From positions 1-28,621 of the forward strand of contig JAYSWJ010000141.1 in assembly GCA_043718065.1 (NCBI GenBank): a stretch of 28,621 bases of DNA, written 5' to 3'. The DNA is from JAAFIP01 sp043718065. Its GTDB lineage: Bacteria; Pseudomonadota; Gammaproteobacteria; Burkholderiales; Burkholderiaceae_C. A program made the position numbers and the translations under genes. The notes beneath the pieces were generated by a model. It ran no database searches and was not told the origin of the DNA. It saw only the letters and a list, made by a program, of their open reading frames with translations. Positions 15,277-23,131 of the stretch are shown piece by piece (the first letter of the stretch is position 1; the number at the start of each line of letters is the position of its first letter).

Positions 15277-16047
15277 CTAGGGCGCAAGATAAGCGCACAA
15301 TTTTTCACCCAACACCAGCGCCACTTCATCGAACGTTGCATTCACCCCCAGCGACGCCATATCCACCGTGCGCAGCCCGGCGTAACCGCAGGGGTTGATA
15401 CGGCTAAACGGTTCCAAGTCCATCGCTACATTCAGCGCTACGCCATGGTAAGTAAAGTGTCGGCTGACTTTGATGCCCAGCGCCGCAATTTTGCCGATGT
15501 GGTCAACGCGCTTTTTAAATGGGGTCAGATCCAACTTATCGCAATCTGAATTACCGCCCGGACTATGGTTGACTGCAAGCAAATCAGCCTCTGTCAAGTT
15601 CAGCGCGGCATGGGCTGATGGGTCGTTGGTACGCACATAAATACCCGGTGCGCCGCGAACACGGTGACCGGTGATGTTGAACACCGCCAAAGTTTTAATC
15701 ACCGATTCTTCGATTTTAAAAACGTACTCTTTAACGTAGTAGCCCGCGGCTTTGAGGTCAATCAACGGATAGGCCACCACTTGCCCAGGGCCATGGTAGG
15801 TGACCTGACCACCACGGTTGGTTTGCACCACAGGGATGTCGCCGGGCAGTGGCAGATGGTCAGGCTTGCCTGCTAAGCCTTGGGTAAACACTGGTGCATG
15901 CTCGCAAATCCATAGCTGGTTGAGCAGGTTTTGCTTGGGTTCTTGGCCATTTTCACTTATATTTTGATGGCTGCGGGCATCGGTATACTCCTTCATCGCC
16001 TCGTAAATGGGCAGGTAGTTAACGCGGCCTAGAAAATGGGTTTGCAT
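15277..16047 (-). CDS. lipB: Octanoyl-ACP:protein octanoyltransferase
   Basis: LipB transfers octanoate from acyl carrier protein to the lipoyl domains of target enzymes, the step before LipA. The family motifs are clear: LPIYEAMKEYTDAR at the start, EHAPVFTQGLAGKPDHL, NRGGQVTYHGPGQ and RGAPGIYVR. The catalytic lysine is in GKIAALGIKVSR and the catalytic cysteine in NPCGYAGL. The ATG at 16047 (MQTHFLGR) aligns with the family N-terminus; the frame can extend to 16107 but the extra 20 residues lie in sequence resembling an intergenic repeat. Between GIYVR and GKIAALG is an insert of about 46 residues that E. coli LipB lacks. It is 79 bp downstream of the cysteine-cluster gene. Confidence 0.95.
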   Translation of the reverse strand: MQTHFLGRVNYLPIYEAMKEYTDARSHQNISENGQEPKQNLLNQLWICEHAPVFTQGLAGKPDHLPLPGDIPVVQTNRGGQVTYHGPGQVVAYPLIDLKAAGYYVKEYVFKIEESVIKTLAVFNITGHRVRGAPGIYVRTNDPSAHAALNLTEADLLAVNHSPGGNSDCDKLDLTPFKKRVDHIGKIAALGIKVSRHFTYHGVALNVAMDLEPFSRINPCGYAGLRTVDMASLGVNATFDEVALVLGEKLCAYLAP

Positions 16048-16126
16048 GCTGATGGATAGAGCGTAGTGCGCAGATGTGCTGCTATATTTTGACAGCTTTA
16101 TAGCCATGCTGCGGGCAGCGCGTGCA

Positions 16127-16699
16127 CTAGCGCTCGGTGACTACGGCAATAGGAATAGCCTTGAAAGACGGGCATGCATAAGTGTCAATACTGTGCGCGT
16201 CAACTGGGTAGATGCCGCAACTGGTCATCTTCCAGAACCACTTGTTGTGGATGCCGCAGCGCGATTGCCCGTCGTTGGTCCAGCTCAGAAAAACACAGGT
16301 GCGGTCAACACAGCAGCGACCGCAATGCGTGCAATTGCCTGTGATAGCCTGCGATGGACGTGCAGCTTGGGGTGTGAGCAAGCGCCGCAGGTTGCGCTCA
16401 ATCACGTTCGCGCGCCACAGCGCTGGCACCATGTGCGCGCAACGCACCATCGTGCGGCGATAGTCTGCAAGGTATTGCCACCTGCCTGAAATCGTCCAGA
16501 CAACCAAAGGTGACAATGGCAAGCCCAGCAACAAAATCGATATCAACACTAGCTGCACTATCTGCGCAGCATGGTGAGTCAACCGCATGCTAAGTTGTTT
16601 GAAAAAAGGGATCATAAATACTACCGTAGCCCATAGCGTGTCATAGCGAACGTCTACAAAATAAAACTTTTTAAGCTGTAGGGACTTATCAGATGGCAA
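16127..16699 (-). CDS. Membrane-anchored YkgJ-type cysteine-cluster protein
   Basis: A 190-residue protein that starts at a TTG (16699); the reason to accept it is a strong ribosome site (GAGGTGGAG) a few bases upstream. A hydrophobic segment (VQLVLISILLLGLPLSPLVVW) at about residues 48-68 anchors it. The C-terminal third carries the YkgJ-like metal-binding cluster CTHCGRCC, followed by further cysteines in DRTC, SRCG, TSCG and YACP. That pattern suggests a bound Zn or Fe-S centre; substrate and role are unknown. In-frame ATGs at residues 29 and 38 are alternatives and would shorten the cytoplasmic part. It lies upstream of lipB on the same strand. Confidence 0.7.
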   Translation of the reverse strand: MPSDKSLQLKKFYFVDVRYDTLWATVVFMIPFFKQLSMRLTHHAAQIVQLVLISILLLGLPLSPLVVWTISGRWQYLADYRRTMVRCAHMVPALWRANVIERNLRRLLTPQAARPSQAITGNCTHCGRCCVDRTCVFLSWTNDGQSRCGIHNKWFWKMTSCGIYPVDAHSIDTYACPSFKAIPIAVVTER

Positions 16700-16875
16700 T
16701 AACTCTCCACCTCAAATCATGTGCAGCACATAAGCTGTGTAGATTTTGAAACTAAAACAAACAAGCTGTTGCCAGCCAGGGTGTAGCCTGACTTGTTTTA
16801 AACAAATATTGCATAAAAATACTACGGTAGAAAGATGCTGGCTTCAGCACAAGTTATTTATATATTTCTTAGCTG

Positions 16876-16927
16876 CTATTTATTTTATAGCTAGTTAAGC
16901 AGGTTCTACGGCTTTAACAGCCTAAAA
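16876..16927 (+). repeat. Intergenic repeat family, copy 2
   Basis: TATAGCTAGTTAAGCAGGTT, then CTACGG and TTAACAGCCTAAAA, is the most diverged of three copies. It lies in the 264-bp gap between the lactonase gene and the cysteine-cluster gene. The rest of that gap holds nothing else I can name. Confidence 0.55.
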
Positions 16928-16963
16928 CCCCTAATAAATTTACTCAATGCGTAGGTTTGAATT

Positions 16964-17914
16964 TCAGTCAATAAAATAATTAACCGGCAAACCGGGCACA
17001 TCCACACGCATACTGAAAACGCAGCCCAGCTGCGGTTGCACTGCCAAGTCGGCGTCGCTGCGGCCGTGGCGCGCGCTGGTGAGGTACAGCGTTTGCATGT
17101 CGTCACCACCAAAGCAGACCATGGTGGTGCACAGCACGGGTGCGGGAATGTTGCGCAAAATCTCGCCAGTGGGAGACAGTTGTAGCACACGCTGGCCTTC
17201 GTACATGGCTACCCAGTAGTTGCCTTGTATGTCCACATTCGCGCCGTCGGGGCGGCCTAGGTAGCCGCCGTTGTCGGGCTGAAAAGGCTTCCAGCCTGCA
17301 GGCTTAGGCGCAAATTGTTTGAACACGCGGTGGTGCGTCATCGCGTTGCTGGCCAAGTCATAGTCCCACACAAATATAGCGTGTTGTGGGGTGTCTGCCC
17401 AATAGACAGTGGCCGCATCGGGCGACCACGCCAAGCCATTGGCTACAGTGGCGTCACCCGCTTTGCGCTCTACCGGTGCTGTGCCGCTGCGCATGTCTAA
17501 GCTGAACAGCTCGGCCTTGCGTGCGTCGCGTGGCTCATACATGGTGCCTGCCCAAAAGCGGCCTGCAGAGTCGCATTTGCCGTCGTTAGCGCGGGTAGTT
17601 TTAGGGTCGTGCGTGAACAAATGCAAGGTTTCTAGCGGGCCGCCCCACGTGCGTGCTCGCACGATGCGGTCGCGCAGTGCGATGACCAAGCCGCCACTGC
17701 GAGCCGGGGCCATGCAGCCGGGCTCCATTGGTTTGCCATCCACGACGATGGGCCAGACCTCCACCGTGCCCATAAACACGTTAGCGCGTTTGATTTGGCA
17801 GCCCGCAATGTCTACCCAGTACAGCGTTTGCTCCTCGGGGTGCCAAAAGGGGCATTCGCCCAAAATGCTGGGCTCGGTAACAACTGTGGTCCAAGGCGAT
17901 GATGGTGTAGTCAT
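16964..17914 (-). CDS. SMP-30/gluconolactonase family lactonase
   Basis: A 316-residue cytoplasmic six-bladed beta-propeller of the SMP-30/regucalcin/gluconolactonase family, which opens sugar lactones to the aldonic acids. Metal-site residues of the family can be seen: glutamate in LGECPFWH near residue 19, asparagine in RANDGKCD, asparagine in VANGLAWSPD and aspartate in RPDGANVD. The start codon overlaps the stop of the upstream aldose-1-epimerase gene (ATGA), so the two are translationally coupled. The pair points to oxidation of an aldose through its lactone, with the epimerase supplying the right anomer, but no sugar dehydrogenase is adjacent. Confidence 0.92.
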   Translation of the reverse strand: MTTPSSPWTTVVTEPSILGECPFWHPEEQTLYWVDIAGCQIKRANVFMGTVEVWPIVVDGKPMEPGCMAPARSGGLVIALRDRIVRARTWGGPLETLHLFTHDPKTTRANDGKCDSAGRFWAGTMYEPRDARKAELFSLDMRSGTAPVERKAGDATVANGLAWSPDAATVYWADTPQHAIFVWDYDLASNAMTHHRVFKQFAPKPAGWKPFQPDNGGYLGRPDGANVDIQGNYWVAMYEGQRVLQLSPTGEILRNIPAPVLCTTMVCFGGDDMQTLYLTSARHGRSDADLAVQPQLGCVFSMRVDVPGLPVNYFID

Positions 17915-18768
17915 AGTGCGTGCATCTCTACGGTCATGCTGGCTGCGTACGACTGGCCGGGTTGCAGCAGTTGCACGCCCAGCGCGCTGGGGTTGGATTG
18001 GTTCATGGCGTTATTAACATGGCTGACGGGTTCAATGGCAATTGAATCGCGCGCTAATGTGGTGTACACCACTAGGCGTTTGAGCGCGGACGTAATGCGC
18101 ACGTCCATCGCCTCGTCGCGCAGGTGCACCGTGCCAGCCCAATCGTCGTAGCAGTGGTCCACGTCCAGTGCCGTACCGCTAACATTCAGGCCACCGTTTG
18201 CTGAAAAACTAGTGGGCAGCTTGGCCGCGTCCATCTCCCAGCGGCCTGCAGCGTCAAAACTGAGCTGGCTTTGGCTGCGTTTAACAAAGTACGGGTGCCA
18301 GCCCAAGCCTGCGGGCACCACGTGGGTGCTGCGGTTGGTCATGCCGATGGTCATCTCTAAACTGTGGTCAGACAGCCTGAAAGTTTGCCATGCGTCGAAA
18401 GCGAAAGGCCAATCGCCCTGCGTGGCAACCTCGGCCGTGTGGGTAAAAGTGAGGTGCGCAAAATCTGCCTCTACTTTGTGCACTGCCCATGCACCGAGCC
18501 AACCCACGCCATGGATAGCATGCGGCTCGGGTGCAAAGTTGGGGTTCAGCGGGTAGGTAACGCCTTGCCAGTGCAACCGTGCGTTGGCAAGGCGGTTGGA
18601 GTACGGCACAAACGGGTAGCTGGCACTTTGCTTAACACTGGTCAACGTGCCGGGCGGAACCGAGCGCATGATTTCCAAGTCACCTAGCCACAAACCTTCT
18701 ATGCCGCCGCCAATGTCGGGGCGCAGCGCCAGCTTAGCCGCGCCGTGGTGTAGAAGCAAGGAGGTCAT
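17911..18768 (-). CDS. Aldose 1-epimerase family protein
   Basis: A 285-residue galactose-mutarotase-like beta-sandwich protein that interconverts alpha and beta anomers of aldoses. The expected residues are visible: arginine in PYSNRLANAR, histidine in HAIHGVGW, histidine in GLGWHPYF (the catalytic pair), and the catalytic glutamate in IAIEPVSHVNNA. The length is a little shorter than GalM (about 340) and is typical of the proteobacterial YeaD/GalM-like group. The gene ends inside the start of the SMP-30 lactonase gene. No strong ribosome site precedes the ATG at 18768. Confidence 0.9.
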   Translation of the reverse strand: MTSLLLHHGAAKLALRPDIGGGIEGLWLGDLEIMRSVPPGTLTSVKQSASYPFVPYSNRLANARLHWQGVTYPLNPNFAPEPHAIHGVGWLGAWAVHKVEADFAHLTFTHTAEVATQGDWPFAFDAWQTFRLSDHSLEMTIGMTNRSTHVVPAGLGWHPYFVKRSQSQLSFDAAGRWEMDAAKLPTSFSANGGLNVSGTALDVDHCYDDWAGTVHLRDEAMDVRITSALKRLVVYTTLARDSIAIEPVSHVNNAMNQSNPSALGVQLLQPGQSYAASMTVEMHAL

Positions 18769-18930
18769 CGTTGTCTAAGCCTTGTGTGGACAGGGTGAAA
18801 AATCATGACCAGATTTTACGGGCTAGCGGCCAGCTGCACGCGCAGTGCTCGGGCTGTTAGCTGACGCAGCAAACACGCTCTAGCCTACAGGCATCTTTTC
18901 AAGCGCTGACATCATGGCACAACCAAGTTT

Positions 18931-18947
18931 TTAAATTGCAGATTTAA
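18931..18947. promoter_or_regulatory. AT-rich inverted repeat upstream of the paoA-like gene
   Basis: TTAAAT-TGCAG-ATTTAA, 44 bp before the start of the 2Fe-2S subunit gene, is a small perfect inverted repeat in an otherwise GC-rich gap. It may be an operator or part of the promoter; the other 200 bp of this gap show nothing clear. Confidence 0.3.
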
Positions 18948-18990
18948 ATTCACCAAGCCCTGCTGCAACACCCGCTAACAAGGAAAGTCG

Positions 18991-19683
18991 ATGACCAAAC
19001 CAGCCAACTCCTCCGGCAAGCAAGCACCTGATTCCAAAGGCCTGTCGCGCCGTGCCATGGTGCAGGTAAGTACCGCCATAGCAGCTGCCCCACTGGTGGG
19101 GTGCGCTACAGGCCCTGCAGGCGGCACGGTAGGCACCACGGCTGCTGTTGGCACTGAGCCCAACCCAGTGCTAATGCGTATGAACTTGCAGGTTAATGGC
19201 AAGGCGTACCCACTTGCCATCGATGGCCGCACCAGCTTGCTTGACGCGCTGCGCGAAAACATGAATTTGAAGGGCTCTAAAAAAGGCTGCGACCACGGCC
19301 AGTGCGGAGCCTGCACTGTGCTGGTGGATGGTAAGCGCATCAACTCATGCTTAACACTGGCAGTGATGCATGAAAACCAAGCCATCACCACAATTGAGGG
19401 TTTGTCCAGCGGCGAGCAATTGCACCCCATGCAACTGGCCTTTATCAAACACGACGGCTTTCAGTGCGGCTACTGCACGCCGGGGCAAATTTGCTCCTCG
19501 GTAGGCATGCTGGCCGAGGCCAAAGCAGGCATGCCCAGCCATGTGACACAAGACTTGCAAAGCCCAGCGGGTAGATTGAGCGATGACGAGATACGCGAGC
19601 GCATGAGCGGCAACATTTGCCGCTGCAGCGCTTACCCCAATATTGTTGCAGCCATCCGCGATGTGTCGGGAGCAGCAGCATGA
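18991..19683 (+). CDS. paoA: Periplasmic aldehyde oxidoreductase, 2Fe-2S subunit (PaoA/YagT-like)
   Basis: The electron-transfer subunit of a xanthine-dehydrogenase-family molybdenum enzyme, 230 residues like E. coli PaoA (about 229). The plant-type ferredoxin cluster ligands are C100, C105, C108 and C120 (CDHGQCGAC); the second cluster uses C159, C162, C210 and C212 (CGYCTPGQ and CRC). The precursor starts with a Tat signal, SRRAMVQVSTAIAAAP, so the folded enzyme is exported. Just after the hydrophobic core is LVGC (C38), which reads as a lipobox and may make it a Tat-exported lipoprotein. A strong AAGGAAAG ribosome site precedes the ATG. Its stop overlaps the start of the FAD subunit gene. 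Confidence 0.92.
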   Translation: MTKPANSSGKQAPDSKGLSRRAMVQVSTAIAAAPLVGCATGPAGGTVGTTAAVGTEPNPVLMRMNLQVNGKAYPLAIDGRTSLLDALRENMNLKGSKKGCDHGQCGACTVLVDGKRINSCLTLAVMHENQAITTIEGLSSGEQLHPMQLAFIKHDGFQCGYCTPGQICSSVGMLAEAKAGMPSHVTQDLQSPAGRLSDDEIRERMSGNICRCSAYPNIVAAIRDVSGAAA

Positions 19684-20654
19684 AATCCTTTACCTACGAG
19701 CGCGCCGCATCACCTGAGGCCGCTGCCGCGGCAGCGCTGGCTAAACCGGGCGCAAAGTTTATTGCGGGTGGTACCAACTTGCTTGACCTAATGAAGCTGC
19801 AGATAGAGACACCGCTGCATTTGATCGACATCACCCGGCTGGGCCTAGACACCACCGAGGCGATGGAGGGCGGCGGCGTGCGTATTGGTGCGATGGTGCG
19901 CAACTCTGATTTGGCTGCTGACCCGCGTATTCGCAAAGATTACGCCGTACTCAGCCGCGCATTGCTCAGCGGTGCATCAGGCCAGCTGCGTAACAAAGCC
20001 ACCACCGGTGGCAACCTGCTACAGCGCACGCGTTGCTACTATTTTTATGACACGGCGCAGCCCTGCAACAAGCGCACGCCGGGCACGGGTTGTTCAGCCC
20101 TTCAGGGCTATAACCGCCTGCACGCCGTGCTAGGCACCAGCGACCTGTGCATAGCCACACACCCGTCAGACATGGCGGTGGCCATGCGAGTGCTGGATGC
20201 GCGGGTAGAAACTGTCGCGCCCAATGGCACTAAACGCGTCATACCGATTGCAGATTTTCACCGTCTGCCCGGCAACACGCCGCAGATTGAAACCAGCCTG
20301 CAGCCAGGCGAGATGATCACCGCTGTCACCCTACCGCCGCCTCTCCCGGGCAAACACATTTACCGCAAGGTGCGTGACCGCGCGTCTTATGCGTTTGCTA
20401 CGGTGTCAGTCGCAGCTATTGTTGATATTTCTGGCAGTACGGTGCGCACGGCCCGCATGGCTTTTGGCGGGCTAGCGCACCAGCCGTGGCGTGTGCTGGA
20501 CGCTGAGGCTAGCCTAGCTGGCGCAGCAGTAAGCCAAGCCAGCGCTAACGCAGCCGCCGACCGGGTGCTGCAAGGCGCGCGCGGCTTTGGGCATAACGAT
20601 TTCAAAATTCCCTTGGTGCGCAGCACCTTGCGAGCCGTCTTGACCGACGCCTAA
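19680..20654 (+). CDS. paoB: Periplasmic aldehyde oxidoreductase, FAD and 4Fe-4S subunit (PaoB/YagS-like)
   Basis: A flavin subunit of 324 residues. The FAD-binding motif AGGTNLLDLMK is near residue 29 and the second, ATTGGNLLQRTRC, near residue 107. Unlike xanthine dehydrogenase, it has the PaoB-type 4Fe-4S cysteine set C119, C129, C138 and C157 (CYYFYD...PCNKRTPGTGC...DLC). The C-terminal domain (KVRDRASYAFA onward) is the CO-dehydrogenase flavoprotein C-terminal fold. The ATG at 19680 overlaps the TGA of the 2Fe-2S gene, so it is coupled to it; an upstream in-frame start at 19617 lies inside that gene and is unlikely. It has no signal peptide of its own, so it should travel to the periplasm in complex with the Tat subunit, as in PaoABC. 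Confidence 0.93.
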   Translation: MKSFTYERAASPEAAAAAALAKPGAKFIAGGTNLLDLMKLQIETPLHLIDITRLGLDTTEAMEGGGVRIGAMVRNSDLAADPRIRKDYAVLSRALLSGASGQLRNKATTGGNLLQRTRCYYFYDTAQPCNKRTPGTGCSALQGYNRLHAVLGTSDLCIATHPSDMAVAMRVLDARVETVAPNGTKRVIPIADFHRLPGNTPQIETSLQPGEMITAVTLPPPLPGKHIYRKVRDRASYAFATVSVAAIVDISGSTVRTARMAFGGLAHQPWRVLDAEASLAGAAVSQASANAAADRVLQGARGFGHNDFKIPLVRSTLRAVLTDA

Positions 20655-20680
20655 AGCAGCAAGTTTTAAGGACCATCACC

Positions 20681-22927
20681 ATGCAGATGAACGTACCCGC
20701 CCCGCGCAACGCGCTTGACGCGAACCGCCAGGGCCTGATGGGCAAGGCGGTTGACCGTGTTGAAGGTCGCTTAAAGGTAATGGGCAAAGCGCCCTATGCG
20801 CACGAGATGGTTGAGGGCGGCGCGGCTGCCGCTTATGGCTTTATTGTGCAGGCCACTATTTCAAAGGGCACGGTTAGCACCATCGACACCGGCGCAGCTG
20901 AACGTGCACCTGGGGTGTTGATGGTGATGACTCACCTTAATGCACCCAAGCAAGCGGCGTGGGGCCCGATTGAGCTGCCTGACCGCTACGCACGGTCTAT
21001 ACCGCAGCTGGGCTCCAGCAAGATTGAGTATTACGGCCAGCCAATAGCGTTTGTAGTGGCCAATACCTTTGAGCAGGCGCGCTCGGCGTCAAAACTCATC
21101 ACGATTAGCTATGCTGCCGTTCCCGGCGAGCATGAGATGCAAAGCCGCCAGTCTCAAGGCCAGCTGCAAAAATCGTTTTTTGGTGATCCGCGGATTGACG
21201 GCTCTAAAGATGATTTCGACAAAGCGTTTGCCGCTTCAGCTGTGACGGTAGATGGGCGCTTTACTACCCCCGCCCACGCCGCCGCCCCCATGGAACCACC
21301 GGCCACGCTGGCCTACTGGGAGGGCAACAAGCTGACAGTGCATTGCTCGGCGCAGCTTATTAACAGCGCTCAGCAAGGCGTGGCCTCTACCTTGGGCGTA
21401 CCACTTAAAAATGTGCGGCTGGTGAGCCGCTATATCGGCGGTGGCTTTGGCAGTAAGTTGCCCATTTATGGCGACGTGATCTTGACCGCACTTGCTGCGC
21501 GCGAGTTGCGCCGTCCGGTAAAAACAGCGCTTACACGCCAGCAAATGTTTCACATTACCAGCCACCGCAGCGACACTGTGCAGCGTTTGCGCTTGGGTGC
21601 GTCTGCCGATGGCAAGCTGTATGCTGTGGGCCATGAGGCGTGGTCAAACGGCGCGCGGTACGACGATTTTTTTGAGCCGTCTGCAATGCAAACCCGCCTG
21701 CTGTACGCCGCCCCGGCGCGCTATACGCCGCATTATTTGGTTAAGCTGGATTTACCGGTTGCAGACTCGACCCGCGCGCCGGGCGAGGCCGTTGGCATGA
21801 TGGCACTTGAAGTGGCGATGGACGAGCTGGCTGAAAAACTTAAGCTCGACCCGATCGAGCTGCGCCTGCGCAACGAGCCTACACAAGACCAAGATAAAAG
21901 GATCCCGTTTTCAAGCCGCAACTTGGTGGCCTGCATGAAAGACGGGGCCACACGCTTTGGCTGGAGTCAGCGCAACGCAGCACCTGCCCAAAAGCGCGAG
22001 GGCCGCTGGCTGGTGGGCATGGGTATGGCCGCGTCGATTCGCTCCAACGTTATGATGCCGTCAAAGTGCGATGTAGCGCTTGACCGGCAAGGTATGTTGA
22101 CGGTCAAAATGGCCATGACCGACATTGGCACTGGCAGCTACACGGTGCTTACGCAAATTGCTGCCGAAATGATGGGCTTGCCGATTGAGCGGGTGCGTAT
22201 GGAGCTGGGCGACAGCAACTATCCGGCCACCCCAGGATCGGGCGGGTCATGGGGTGCGGCCAGTTCGGGGTCGGGCTTGTTTGACGCGTGTACCAATTTG
22301 CGCGACAAGCTGGTCAGCAAAATGGGCATCAACCCGCTTGACGCTGTGTTTGCCAATGGCAGTGTGACAGGTGCTGGCAAAACAGAAACGCTGGGCGCGC
22401 TAGCCGGTACCTTGGGTATGGAGGCTAGCGGCGAGATCAAACCCGGTGCCATGGCCAAACAGTTTTCACAACAAGGCTATGGCGCGCACTTTGCCGAGGC
22501 GGCGGTCAACATCGACACGGGTGAGATACGTGTACGCCGACTGCTGGGCGTATTTGCCGCTGGCCGGATTCTCAATGAAAAAACAGCCAAAAGCTAGATC
22601 AGCGGTGCCATGATTTGGGGCGTTGGGTCAGCGCTGCACGAAGACGCCATAGTTGACAAACGAGACGGTCACTTCGTCAACCACGACTTGGCTGAATACC
22701 ATGTGCCTTCACATGCGGACATTCCAAAAATTGACGTGTACTTTTTGAACGAGGTGGACGATAAAACCAACCCGCTGAAAATCAAAGGTGTAGGCGAGCT
22801 TGGTATTTGCGGCGCAGGCGCAGCAGTTGCCAACGCGGTCTACAACGCCACGGGTGTGCGGGTGCGAGAGTTTCCGATCACACTGGACAAAGTGCGCGCG
22901 GGGTTAGATGCGAACCGGGTGGTTTGA
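20681..22927 (+). pseudogene. paoC: Periplasmic aldehyde oxidoreductase, molybdopterin subunit (PaoC/YagR-like), interrupted by a TAG
   Basis: The frame would encode 748 residues, close to E. coli PaoC (732), but codon 639 (22595-22597) is TAG where the family has an ordinary residue, most simply CAG (Gln) with a C-to-T change. Sequence on both sides is conserved and in the same frame: GRILNEKTAKS before the stop and ISGAMIWGVGSALHED after it. The Moco-binding GGGFGSK is near residue 260 and GSGGSWGAASSGSGL near 525. The catalytic base is the glutamate of KGVGELG, codon 706 (22796-22798), which lies beyond the stop. The truncated 638-residue product should therefore be inactive. A possible reinitiation ATG at 22610 would give a separate 105-residue fragment. 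The ribosome site AAGGA precedes the first ATG. Confidence 0.88.
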
Positions 22928-23010
22928 AGATTAATATGTCTGTAGCATGAACTTCGGCAACAAGACAAGTCGCGCAATCCACGCGTGTTTTTGCAGTCTT
23001 TTTGCAGCGC

Positions 23011-23062
23011 TTTAGCCGTTCTAGGCCGTAGATCCTCCTCAAGCAGCTATGCAACTAATAGC
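23011..23062 (-). repeat. Intergenic repeat family, copy 3
   Basis: On the minus strand this reads GCTATTAGTTGCATAGCTGC, then TTGAGGAGGATCTACGG and AACGGCTAAA. It closely matches copy 1 (2594-2644) and lies in the 204-bp gap between the convergent aldehyde-oxidoreductase and OmpA-like genes. No terminator hairpin is obvious in that gap. Confidence 0.65.
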
Positions 23063-23131
23063 GCCGACCAATCTGGCAACTCCTCCCAGCGCGGGCTGTT
23101 AAAACCAAGACAAGGTAAATAAAACCTAGGC

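Noticed and set aside
16048..16107. Extended lipB start with 20 more residues
   Set aside because: The added sequence has no ribosome site and no counterpart in LipB, while the family N-terminus begins at the ATG at 16047.
22595..22597. TAG as pyrrolysine or another programmed recoding site
   Set aside because: No downstream hairpin or related context is visible, and the position is not a catalytic residue in the family; a point mutation is simpler.
22610..22927. A separate small gene starting at ATG 22610
   Set aside because: It is in the same frame as the molybdopterin subunit and continues its conserved C-terminus, so it is the distal part of an interrupted gene.
22988..23007. Direct repeat TTTTTGCAG twice after the aldehyde oxidoreductase genes
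   Set aside because: Nine bases repeated once in a T-rich gap is too little for a meaningful element, and no stem forms for a terminator.
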